A stretch of 7,646 nucleotides of DNA from Vibrio madracius (GTDB taxonomy: Bacteria > Pseudomonadota > Gammaproteobacteria > Enterobacterales > Vibrionaceae): NCBI GenBank assembly GCA_000695745.1, contig ASHK01000406.1, positions 1-7,646 of the forward strand, written 5' to 3'. Shown piece by piece: positions 1 to 7,318 of the stretch (the first letter of the stretch is position 1; every line of letters starts with the position of its first letter). Below the pieces are notes generated by a model. It saw nothing but the letters and a program-made list of their open reading frames with translations. It did not search any database and had not been told where the DNA came from. The translations under genes were made by a program, and so were the position numbers.

Positions 1-620
1 CCGACAAGTTCATCATAGGTAGGCAGAGTCACTGGGATTTGTGGCGCCATGCCTTCGCCAGGAGAAAAAATAGAATCGCCACGGCAATCGCTATTGTACT
101 TAAAAGGAAAAGCGTCTTTTTCTACGAGTGTTTGCTCGGTACAGCGCCAACCAGCAACTGCACTACATGGTAGCTCTCTACCAGTAATATCCTTAAGCAT
201 ATTGTAGCCCTTAGATATTTCACTACGTAGCTCTTCTGCCGACATGGTGTCGGTTTTCATCTGCCACTTATGGTGATCCCACGCATGCAAACCAATCTCA
301 TGTCCTGCGTTATCGGTCGCTTCAATAATGGGGCGCAGCTTTTTACCAATCACAGGACCAGGCCAGATCGTGCCACGAATCAAAATATCGTAACCGTAAA
401 GGCTAGCCGCCTTAGAGCGAAGCATCTTCTTCAAAAATGCAGGACGCAAAAGGCGCCAAATATGGCGCCCCATGTTATCAGGTCCAACAGTAAAGAAGAA
501 TGAAGCCTTCACTCCGTGCTTCTCGAAGATCTCGAGTAGCTTAGGCACACCTAACTTAGTGCCTCGGTATGTGTCTACGTCGATGCGAAGACCGACTTTA
601 GTGACTTCATTCTGTTCCAT
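1..620 (-). CDS. arnD: 4-deoxy-4-formamido-L-arabinose-phosphoundecaprenol deformylase ArnD (3' end cut off)
   Basis: ArnD removes the formyl group from undecaprenyl phosphate-4-deoxy-4-formamido-L-arabinose, giving the L-Ara4N donor for lipid A. It belongs to the NodB polysaccharide deacetylase family. The minus strand reads open from ATG at 620 to the window edge, giving 206 codons of a protein usually about 300 residues long, so the C-terminal third is missing. Visible hallmarks are RIDVDT with Asp14 and Asp16 near the N-terminus, [13 protein letters not shown] (residues 41-53), the histidine-rich LHAWDHHKW around 111-119 (metal-ligand region), AGWR at 156-159, YNSDCRG at 175-181 and [10 protein letters not shown] near the cut. 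The ATG shares one base with the arnA stop (TAATG), so translation is probably coupled. The first five residues are slightly longer than the E. coli start, but no nearer start codon precedes the conserved part. No frameshift was found in the visible part. Confidence 0.93.
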   Translation of the reverse strand, partial: MEQNEVTKVGLRIDVDTYRGTKLGVPKLLEIFEKHGVKASFFFTVGPDNMGRHIWRLLRPAFLKKMLRSKAASLYGYDILIRGTIWPGPVIGKKLRPIIEATDNAGHEIGLHAWDHHKWQMKTDTMSAEELRSEISKGYNMLKDITGRELPCSAVAGWRCTEQTLVEKDAFPFKYNSDCRGDSIFSPGEGMAPQIPVTLPTYDELV

Positions 621-2604
621 TACTTCTCTTCTGCTACTGCACCTTTAAGGAAGAAATCTAGCGTCTCTTCGATTGTGTCGTTCATGTGAACTTTTGGTTC
701 CCAATCAAGCAGTTTCTTCGCGTTTGCGATGCTTGGTTTACGGTGTTGAACGTCTTGGTAGCCGTCACCGTAGAACGCTTTACTTTCTACTAGGTTGTAG
801 CCTGCAAATGGAGGGAACTGGTCACGTAGTGGGTGGTTCTCAAACTTCTCAACCAGTGTTTCAGCAAGCTCTTTAATACTAGCTTCGTTTTCTGGTGCAC
901 CGATGTTGATAATTTGACCGTCACATAGACCTTCTTTGTTCTCGATGATGCGGAATAGCGCTTCAATCGCTTCAGAGATGTCAGTGAAACAACGCTTCTG
1001 CTCACCACCATCAATCAGTTTGATTGGCGTACCTTCAACTAGGTTAAGGATAAGCTGAGTGATCGCACGGCTAGAACCGATACGAGCAGAGTTCAAACTA
1101 TCTAGACGTGGACCCATCCAGTTGAACGGACGGAATAGTGTGAACTTAAGGCCATCTTTCTTGCCGTAAGCCCAGATAACACGGTCAAGTAGCTGTTTAG
1201 ATACTGAATAGATCCAACGCTGACGGTTGATAGGACCAACGATCAGTGGAGAGGTATCTTCGTTGAACTCAGCATCAGTAGACATACCATAAACTTCAGA
1301 AGTTGATGGGAAGATAATACGCTTGTTGTATTTCACACATGCACGAACAATCTTCAGGTTCTCTTCGAAGTCCAATTCGAATACGCGAAGTGGGTTACGC
1401 GTGTATTCAATTGGCGTTGCAATAGCAACGAGTGGAAGAATGATGTCACACTTCTTAACGTGGTACCTCGATCCATCTCGGTTGTGGATGGTGATATCAC
1501 CTTCTACGAAGTGGAAATCAGGGTGGCTTAGGTGCTCTTCGATTTGGTTAGAGTTCATATCCATTGCATAAACTTCGTAACCACCGTCGTCTAGAAGACG
1601 CTTAGTTAGGTGAGTACCGATGAAGCCGTTAGCACCTAGGATAAGCACTTTTTGACGCTTCTTAGCGTTAATAAGAGCACTTGCTTGTGGACCAAAGCGC
1701 ATACCTTCAACAAGGTGAAGCTCAGCAGCTAGCTGCTCACCACCTAGGTAAAGACCGTTTTCCGCTTCACCAGACTTAACAATCAATGAGCCTTGAGCAC
1801 AAGCTATCGTTAGTGGTGTAGTAGAAACGATAGTACCAGGCGTGACATCAAATGTTTTGTCGCTAGCTTCTGCGTTCCAAATAATAAGCTTACGCTCACC
1901 TAGGAAAGTGAATGCACCTGGGAACGGTTCAGTTACGGCACGAACTAGGTTAAATACGGTACGAGAATCGGTTGACCACTTAATCTCACCGTCAGCTGGG
2001 GTGCGACGACCAAAGTAAGTTGCTTTGCTTTCGTCTTGAGCTGTCGCTTTGAAAGAACCATCAACGATTGTTGGCAGTACTTTGCTTAGCAGGTCGCTAG
2101 ATGCAACATTCATACGCTTATGAAGCGTTTCAGCAGTATCTTCGTCAGTGATCGCAATCTTCTCTTGACCTACGATGTCACCAGCGTCCGCTTTTTGAAC
2201 CATTTTATGTAGCGTTACACCTGTTTCTGTCTCACCGTTTACGAGTGCCCAGTTGATTGGAGCACGGCCGCGGTAAGTAGGAAGCAGAGAACCGTGTAGG
2301 TTAAAGCCACCTTTTGGTGCAATATCCAGCACTTCTTGGCTGATCATGTTGCGATAGTAGAATGAGAACAATGCATCTGGCTTCATTGCACGGATCTTTT
2401 CAACCCATAGTGGGTGGTTCACGTCTTCTGGTGCGTAAACTGGAATACCGTTTTTAGCTGCAAGCTTCGCTACAGACTCAAAAAACACATTCTCGTTGCT
2501 GTCATCAACATGGGTGAATACTGCTTCGATTTCCACACCTGCTTCAAGCAAGCTACGAACGCCAGTACAACCGATATTGTGGTAGCAAACACGACTACTT
2601 TCAT
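620..2604 (-). CDS. arnA: bifunctional UDP-L-Ara4N formyltransferase / UDP-glucuronate decarboxylase ArnA (one-base frameshift at codon 8)
   Basis: ArnA is a cytoplasmic two-domain enzyme. The C-terminal domain oxidatively decarboxylates UDP-glucuronate to the 4-ketopentose, and the N-terminal domain formylates UDP-L-Ara4N with 10-formyltetrahydrofolate. Restored, it is about 661 residues, against 660 in E. coli. The formyltransferase triad is present: Asn102 and His104 in FNLHGS, and Asp140 in ADAGD. The second domain has the NAD-binding LGANGFIG (about 323-330), Ser436/Glu437 in PSTSEVYG, the Tyr466-x-x-x-Lys470 pair in YSVSK, and Arg622 in QHRKPS. These match E. coli catalytic positions with an offset of +3. 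The uninterrupted frame only begins at a TTG at 2551. However, a good Shine-Dalgarno (AGAGGA, 2612-2617) sits 7 bases before an ATG at 2604-2602 that encodes MKVVVFA. After that, one base is missing (GCTACC where GCTTACC would restore YHNIG), near 2584. Gap to arnC is 24 bases. Confidence 0.92.
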
Positions 2605-2611
2605 GGGATAT

Positions 2612-2617
2612 TCCTCT
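2612..2617 (-). promoter_or_regulatory. ribosome binding site of arnA that fixes its true start
   Basis: On the minus strand AGAGGA lies 7 bases before the ATG at 2604-2602, in the 24-base arnC-arnA gap. It is the strongest Shine-Dalgarno in the arn cluster. It shows that arnA starts at 2604, upstream of the frameshift, and not at the TTG at 2551. Confidence 0.75.
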
Positions 2618-2628
2618 GGATATAAATC

Positions 2629-3627
2629 TTATTCTTTATTCTTCAATTCATCAGTTTCACGCGCTTGCTTAGTGGCTTCACCCACTAGCACGTCTTGCAC
2701 GTAGAAACGAGGGCGCGCTCTAACATCAGAGTATATGCGGCCAATGTACTCACCGAGTAAACCTAGACCCACAAACTGCGCACCCACAAATACAAATAGG
2801 ATAGCAAATAGCGTAAACAGACCATCGCCTGCCCACTCAGAACCAAACATAATGCGCATCAGCATCAAAATAATACCAAACGCGATACCTGCCGCTGCGA
2901 TACCACCACCAACAATGCTTAGCAACCGCAATGGCGCAGTTGTCATGCTGGTGATCAAGTCAAACATTAGGCTAATAAGCTTCATAAAGCTATATTTCGA
3001 CTCGCCGTCGGCACGCTCATCATGGTGAACGTCAATCTCAGTCGTGTGGCGAGAGAAGCCATTGGCCAGCACAGGAATAAACGTACTACGCTCATGACAC
3101 TCAAGCATTGCGTCAACGACATGGCGACGGTAAGCTCGAAGCATACACCCATAGTCGTTCATTTCGACACCCGTAGAGCGCTTTACTAACTTATTGATAA
3201 GTTTTGAAGGGTAACGGCGCAGTGCGCTATCTTGGCGATTCTTACGAACCGTCCCGACTGAATCAAATCCCTCTTCAGCTTTAGCAACCAGGTTCGGAAT
3301 TTCCTCCGGCGGATTTTGAAGATCAGCATCAAGAGTGATAATTAAATCACCACGAACTTGCTCAAAACCAGCCATAATGGCATTGTGTTGACCATAGTTA
3401 CGATTGAGGATAACACCAACAACGTGACTCCCTTCTTTTGATGATGCTTGTTCAATGATGTTCGCACTGCGGTCACGACTTCCATCATCCACGAGAATAA
3501 TCTCGTAGTCTTTACCTAGACTATCGCTTGCCTTAGTTGTTCGGTCTATTAACTCTTGAAGACAGTTCTCTTCGTTGTATACCGGAATAACAATAGAGAC
3601 AAAATTGATTGCTTGATTGTGTTTCAT
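2629..3627 (-). CDS. arnC: undecaprenyl-phosphate 4-deoxy-4-formamido-L-arabinose transferase ArnC
   Basis: ArnC transfers 4-deoxy-4-formamido-L-arabinose from its UDP carrier to undecaprenyl phosphate at the inner face of the cytoplasmic membrane. The 332 residues, close to the 322 of E. coli ArnC, form a GT2-type glycosyltransferase domain: [10 protein letters not shown] (11-20), [11 protein letters not shown] (44-54), [14 protein letters not shown] (75-88) and the metal/UDP-binding DAD at 100-102 followed by LQNPPEEIP. Two predicted transmembrane helices follow at about 235-258 and 270-293, then the typical [19 protein letters not shown] segment. This architecture also fits dolichol-phosphate mannose synthase-like and GtrB-like enzymes, but the position between arnB and arnA settles the call. 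Only three bases separate the arnB stop from the ATG at 3627, with a weak GGG-containing site inside the end of arnB, so coupling to arnB is likely. The reading frame is intact. Confidence 0.94.
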   Translation of the reverse strand: MKHNQAINFVSIVIPVYNEENCLQELIDRTTKASDSLGKDYEIILVDDGSRDRSANIIEQASSKEGSHVVGVILNRNYGQHNAIMAGFEQVRGDLIITLDADLQNPPEEIPNLVAKAEEGFDSVGTVRKNRQDSALRRYPSKLINKLVKRSTGVEMNDYGCMLRAYRRHVVDAMLECHERSTFIPVLANGFSRHTTEIDVHHDERADGESKYSFMKLISLMFDLITSMTTAPLRLLSIVGGGIAAAGIAFGIILMLMRIMFGSEWAGDGLFTLFAILFVFVGAQFVGLGLLGEYIGRIYSDVRARPRFYVQDVLVGEATKQARETDELKNKE

Positions 3628-3630
3628 GGT

Positions 3631-4791
3631 TTACCCAATTATTTCTGAAACGGCGCTAACTACGCGCGCAACATCGTCCTGAGTCATATCAGGAAACAGC
3701 GGTAGCGAGCAGATTTGGTTACTGTTACGTTCTGTGTTCTCTAAATTAGGGTTGATCGCCCCAAAAAGCTCCGCATAATTTTCGCGGTAATATTTTTGCG
3801 TATGGCAAGCTTTAAAGTGGATGCCTGCTCCAATACCTTTCTCTTTGAGTGCCGCGATAAGATCATCACGAGTCAAACCCGCAATAGCAGGGTCGACTCG
3901 AACGATCATAAGATGCCAACAGTGCTTATGATCATGTGTTGCCAATCCAAGAGGGGTAACGCCTTTGATTGACTCTAGCTGACGACGATAAGACATCGCT
4001 AATTGAGTACGTTGCTCTGTGATGTCTGCAATGCGGTCCATTTGACCAAGTGCTAGCACTGCGCAAATATCTGGCATGTTATATTTAAAGCCAGGCTCCA
4101 CCACTTCTGCTTGAGGGGCTCTACCCTGAGTCTCGCGATCAAAGGCATCAACGCCTAAACCATGAAACTTCAGTCTACGTATCTTGTCCGCCAGTTCTGC
4201 GTCAAACGTTGTGAACACACCACCCTCGGCAGTGGTCACGTTTTTGATGGCATGAGTAGAAAACAGACAAGTACCACGATGTCCTACTGGCTTTCCTTTG
4301 TACTCAGTGCCTAGTGCGTGGGCGGCATCTTCAATAACAGGAATGTTGTACTTCTCACCCAAAAGATAGATAGGGTCTAGGTCAAGCGACGCACCTGCAT
4401 AATGCACAGGAATGATCAGCTTGGTATTTTCGGTAATTAACGGCTCAATTTTGTCTGCATCTGTCATTAGTGTGTCTGCATCGACATCAACAAATACAGG
4501 TTTGGCACCCACAAGAGTGATCATGTTAACCGTAGAAACCCAAGTCAGTGATGGGGTGATTACCTCATCGCCAGGACCAATACCTAGAGCCAGCAAGACT
4601 AGATGCATTCCTGCCGTCGCACTGCTTAGTGCCACCGCATGAGGAGCGCCCGTATGCTCAGAGATTTTATTTTCTAGCTCTGCATTTTTTGGTCCGGTGG
4701 TAATCCACCCGGAACGAAGGACATCAACCACCGCTTGAATGTCTTGCTCATCTACGGCAGGTCTACATAAAGGAAGAAAAGGCTGGCTCAT
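3631..4791 (-). CDS. arnB: UDP-4-amino-4-deoxy-L-arabinose--oxoglutarate aminotransferase ArnB
   Basis: ArnB is the PLP-dependent aminotransferase that converts the UDP-4-ketopentose made by ArnA into UDP-L-Ara4N, with glutamate as amino donor. The 386 residues match the family length and the DegT/DnrJ/EryC1 (fold type I) pattern: LCRPAVDEQDI near the start, SGWITTGP (27-34), SSATAGMHL (56-63), GDEVITPSLTWVST (74-87), Asp155 in VIEDAAHALG (PLP ring nitrogen), and the Schiff-base lysine Lys183 in STHAIKNVTTAEGG. The C-terminal part has HFKACHTQKYY and SLPLFPDM. It is the first gene of the arn cluster on the minus strand and faces the 450-base divergent region. Only a weak GAG-containing ribosome site is seen upstream of the ATG. 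The frame is intact. Confidence 0.95.
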   Translation of the reverse strand: MSQPFLPLCRPAVDEQDIQAVVDVLRSGWITTGPKNAELENKISEHTGAPHAVALSSATAGMHLVLLALGIGPGDEVITPSLTWVSTVNMITLVGAKPVFVDVDADTLMTDADKIEPLITENTKLIIPVHYAGASLDLDPIYLLGEKYNIPVIEDAAHALGTEYKGKPVGHRGTCLFSTHAIKNVTTAEGGVFTTFDAELADKIRRLKFHGLGVDAFDRETQGRAPQAEVVEPGFKYNMPDICAVLALGQMDRIADITEQRTQLAMSYRRQLESIKGVTPLGLATHDHKHCWHLMIVRVDPAIAGLTRDDLIAALKEKGIGAGIHFKACHTQKYYRENYAELFGAINPNLENTERNSNQICSLPLFPDMTQDDVARVVSAVSEIIG

Positions 4792-4959
4792 TTTTTAAAC
4801 TCACAGTTATATCGCATACTTACACGCGAAAAGAGGACACCAAAGTTTACTAGGGCGTGCAAAGAATTAAAAGGGGCGATGCGTCTTCGCGCCACAAAAC
4901 ATTGACCTTTAGAACATATTTAACGCAAATATAGTTCACACCTATGTCGATATCGGCAA

Positions 4960-4988
4960 ATTAACACTAACATTTACGAAAATGTCAC
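4960..4988 (-). promoter_or_regulatory. possible sigma-70-like promoter for the arn operon
   Basis: On the minus strand GTGACA (4988-4983, 5 of 6 to consensus) and GTTAAT (4965-4960, 4 of 6) are separated by 17 bases. This would give a leader of roughly 160 bases before the arnB ATG. The inverted repeat at 4970-4985 overlaps its -35 and spacer, which would suit an operator. It is pattern matching in A+T-rich DNA, so other sites are possible. Confidence 0.2.
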
Positions 4989-5134
4989 TTTTGCACCCAA
5001 ATATTGTTCTTTGCGGAGAAAATGCGGCGATTTCTCCCACGTCACAAAGATCTTAAAACGCTAAGTCAGATTTGTGTAAATTTGATTAACTTCGACCTAT
5101 TGCTTCTAAGGTGATGTCCTAAAAGCGCCACAGT

Positions 5135-5164
5135 GTGACATACTTTATACCCTACCTTTGTAAT
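5135..5164 (+). promoter_or_regulatory. possible sigma-70-like promoter for the PLP enzyme gene
   Basis: GTGACA at 5135-5140 (5 of 6) is followed after 18 bases by TGTAAT at 5159-5164 (5 of 6). Transcription would start near 5171, about 70 bases before the GTG start codon at 5242. No operator is recognised. Confidence 0.35.
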
Positions 5165-5241
5165 CATTTGTATGTGCTCTGTTTGTGTCTATCATTGAGT
5201 GGGGTTAGAATCAGCGTCCAATTTTAGAACTAGGTGCTCTC

Positions 5242-6190
5242 GTGAACCTCAACAATAGCCCAGTAACGCAACATCATTTTCAAGGATACGATTTTCATCT
5301 AAAACGAGATGACCTATTGCACAGCCACTTCAACGGCAACAAAGCACGCAAATTTGCTGACTTACTGGGGAGTGAGTTGCCGGGTATTACTCAACTCATT
5401 GGCTGGGGTTCAGCACAAGCCAACTCTCTCACCTCTTTAGCGGCGCTAGCCAAAATAAAACAACTAAAAACTGACCTATTTTGTCGACCATAAACCGGAT
5501 TGGCTAGACGAGCACCCTACCGGCAACTATCGGGCAGCCAAAGAACTAGGTGCAGAAATCATCTCACTAAAACAGCTGTTAGGTTCAAACGCGCCCCACC
5601 CTCGAGACTATATAAGCGCTAATTATGCGCATTCTACAGACAGCTATGTAGTACCTGAAGGGGGGCGATTTCAATCAGCTCGAAAGGGGATTGTCGAACT
5701 TGCAGAAGAAATTCTCAGCTGGTCTCGATTTGAAAAAGGCAAACCAATAAAAGTGGCTCTGCCTTCGGGAACGGGTACGACGGCACTGTATTTAAGCCAG
5801 ATACTTATGCCTAAAAACATTGAGGTATTGACCTGCCCCTGTGTTGGCGGAAAGCAATATTTGAAGCAGCAATTCGACGAACTTGGACATTTCACCTATT
5901 ACCCAACCATTCTTGAACTGGAAAATAAGCATCACTTTGGCAAGTTGTACCTGCAAGATTATGAAATTTGGCAACAACTGCAAGATGAAACCGATATTGA
6001 GTTTGACTTACTCTACGACCCAATGATGTGGCGCTGCTTGCTACCTTGGCTTGATACAAACCCTGACGTTTCGTTGCTCTATATCCATCAGGGAGGGTTA
6101 TTGGGCAATGAAACCATGCTACCCCGGTATCGAAGAAAATATGATGCAGATAAAACCAATGGTAGCCAAAGGTTGATTGAAGGGACATAA
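5242..6190 (+). CDS. ACC deaminase / D-cysteine desulfhydrase family PLP enzyme (one-base frameshift near 5476)
   Basis: This is a fold type II (tryptophan synthase beta-like) PLP enzyme. Relatives deaminate 1-aminocyclopropane-1-carboxylate or break D-cysteine into pyruvate, ammonia and sulfide; the actual substrate cannot be told here. The predicted Schiff-base lysine is Lys34 in FNGNKARKF, after FHLKRDDLLH (18-27). The next substrate-loop motif reads GWGSAQANS (54-62) rather than the usual GGxQSNxxR. The glycine-rich phosphate loop is LPSGTGTTA (about 173-181), and HQGG is at about 282-285. The first frame ends at 5493, but the protein plainly continues in the next frame from TAT at 5477 (YFVDHKPDWLDEHPTGNYR), as if one C at 5475-5476 were extra. 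Restored length is about 315 residues, normal for the family. The GTG start fits the family N-terminus; a weak AGGTG lies at 5232-5236. It is probably a single gene, ending at the terminator at 6196-6235. Confidence 0.82.
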
Positions 6191-6195
6191 CGAAA

Positions 6196-6235
6196 TGTAA
6201 TAAAAAGAGGCGTAGGTATGCCTCTTTTTATTACA
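6196..6235. terminator. bidirectional intrinsic terminator between convergent genes
   Basis: A perfect 16-base-pair stem (TGTAATAAAAAGAGGC at 6196-6211 with its exact complement at 6220-6235) encloses the 8-base loop GTAGGTAT. The G+C-rich loop-proximal part is flanked by A5 on one side and T5 on the other, so both strands give a hairpin followed by a U-tract. It lies 5 bases after the stop of the PLP enzyme gene and 14 bases beyond the stop of the Sel1 gene, where both need to end. Confidence 0.92.
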
Positions 6236-6249
6236 AATCAAAGCGTTGG

Positions 6250-7030
6250 TTACTTATGAGAAGAGTATGATTGTAAATAAGCTTTCGCTTTCTGTTGTGC
6301 CGTTTTTAACTCGTCAGAATCGAGTTTCAGCGCTAACTCATCGCGAAGTTTTTCAGCCGTATCGTAACCGTTAGTAGAGGCTACTGATGCCCAAGCATAA
6401 GCTTCGACATTGTTAAGCTCTACTCCTTCACCAAGTGAGTACTTGTACGCGAGATTTCTTTGCCCGTAAGCATAACCATTTTCAGCGGCTTTGCGATACC
6501 ATTTGACCGCCTCGACATCATCGGTCTCGACTCCAAGCCCTTTTTGCGTACATAACGCCTAAACTGTTCTGCGCTACATCAAAATTGCGTTCTGCTGCCA
6601 AGCGATAATATTCAACGGCCTTACTATTGCTCTTCGGAACACCACGTCCCCATTTGTACATACCAGCAAGATAGTATTGAGCTTTAACACTGCCCTTTTG
6701 AGACGCTTTCTCAAACCAAGCAGCGGCTTCTTTGGCATCGTAGTTCACGCCATGACCGTTGTCGTACATCATACCCAACTTGTACATAGCAGATTCGCTG
6801 CCTTGCTTTGCTGCTTTGTAATACCACTCTACCGCTTTCGCATCATCTTCTTTGATGCCGTTACCGCTGGCATAACGATCACCGAGTTCAAGCTGTGCAA
6901 ATAGGTCGCCTTGTTTGGCACCTTGTTCAACCTTTTTAACGCTATGAGTCGACCAATCTTTTACAAACGCAAGGCTTCCTGCACTAAAACACAGACCACA
7001 TAGGGAAACTGCTAACAGTGTTTTTCGCAT
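6250..7030 (-). CDS. exported Sel1-like repeat (SLR/TPR-type) protein (one-base frameshift at 6541-6545)
   Basis: Sel1 repeats are alpha/alpha solenoid units that usually bind other proteins, and the specific role here is unknown. The N-terminus MRKTLLAVSLCGLCFSAGSLA is a Sec signal peptide with likely cleavage after Ala21. No convincing lipobox is seen, so the protein is probably periplasmic. Five 36-residue repeats run in register at about 42-77, 78-113, 114-149, 150-185 and 186-221, with the typical A..LG.MY..G.GV......A..WY.KAA..G pattern. A lysine/alanine/leucine-rich helix and SYSSHK end the protein. The first frame stops at 6518 after VMYAKRAW. With four instead of five T at 6541-6545, repeat 4 reads on as VMYAKGLGVETDD and the frame stays open to TAA at 6252-6250, giving 259 residues. 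A good AGGA site (7038-7041) lies 7 bases before the ATG. The gene is convergent with the PLP enzyme gene. Confidence 0.87.
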
Positions 7031-7074
7031 TGTTTATTCCTATCTTTAAAGATGTCGTCAAATTCTGCCATATG

Positions 7075-7099
7075 ATTAATTATCTGCTGACTAATTAAT
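7075..7099. repeat. A+T-rich inverted repeat upstream of the Sel1 gene
   Basis: ATTAATTA (7075-7082) and TAATTAAT (7092-7099) are perfect inverted copies around a 9-base centre. It is about 45 bases upstream of the Sel1 start codon, where an operator or promoter would lie. The arms are pure A/T, so chance is a real possibility. Confidence 0.4.
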
Positions 7100-7109
7100 A
7101 CAGAATTAG

Positions 7110-7132
7110 CGATACTCTGACACAGAATATCG
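7110..7132. repeat. 23-base imperfect palindrome, possible operator
   Basis: The left arm CGATA-c-TCTG (7110-7119) and right arm CAGA-a-TATCG (7123-7132) surround a 3-base centre ACA. Nine of ten arm positions pair. It sits about 80 bases upstream of the Sel1 start and about 190 before the deaminase start. It has no T-tract, so it looks like a dimeric regulator site rather than a terminator. Confidence 0.4.
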
Positions 7133-7318
7133 TATCAGTCACAAAAATATTCCTCATTAAACGCAAACTAAGAACAAATATATCATTTGCATTGTTGCAG
7201 CCACGGATTCCAGTATGCGCTGCAATCGTTTACAGAATTCCCTCGTGTTACGTCAGCAAGTTTTGTACACTTTAATCAACATAATATTTAAGCAAATTAG
7301 ATAATCAACGGAGTAGTT

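Larger units (their letters stand above)
4792..5241. other. 450-base divergent intergenic region between arnB and the PLP enzyme gene
   Basis: No coding frame with family-like sequence is seen here. The region is A+T-rich and lies between two genes transcribed away from each other, so it should hold the promoters of both, including the arn operon control region. I looked for tandem CTTAA-type PmrA half-sites and GTTTA-type PhoP half-sites and found no pair with correct spacing. CTTAA followed by CTAAG at about 5052-5065 has the wrong orientation and spacing. Short palindromes are CGATATCG (4948-4955) and a 6-base inverted repeat at 4970-4985. No terminator is seen. Confidence 0.7.
7031..7318. 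other. divergent spacer between the Sel1 gene and the dCMP deaminase gene
   Basis: These 288 A+T-rich bases hold no credible coding frame. They should carry promoters for both divergent genes. CATAAT at 7280-7285 is a fair -10 for the deaminase gene but has no good -35 at the right distance. Two palindromes lie nearer the Sel1 gene and are listed separately. ACGGAG at 7308-7313 is the ribosome site of the deaminase. Confidence 0.6.

Noticed and set aside
270..503. Plus-strand open frame of 77 codons inside arnD
   Set aside because: It lies opposite the clearly conserved ArnD frame, has no recognisable motif and no good ribosome site. It is a shadow of the real gene.
790..1014. Minus-strand open frame of 74 codons in another frame within arnA
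   Set aside because: The arnA frame is conserved and continuous here; this frame has low-complexity Ser/Thr/Lys composition typical of an out-of-frame shadow.
620..2604. arnA as a true pseudogene
   Set aside because: Only one base separates it from a full-length gene with all catalytic residues intact, and neighbouring unrelated genes show the same kind of lesion, so sequence error is the simpler reading.
4875..4893. Short GGCG/CGCC hairpin followed by a pyrimidine-rich stretch in the presumed arnB leader, possible attenuator
   Set aside because: The outer stem is only four base pairs with a bulge and the following T-run is broken, so it is too weak to support a terminator or riboswitch.
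5671..6188. Several minus-strand open frames opposite the PLP enzyme gene
   Set aside because: The plus-strand frame carries the family motifs (SGTGTT, HQGG); the opposite frames show no domain or ribosome site.
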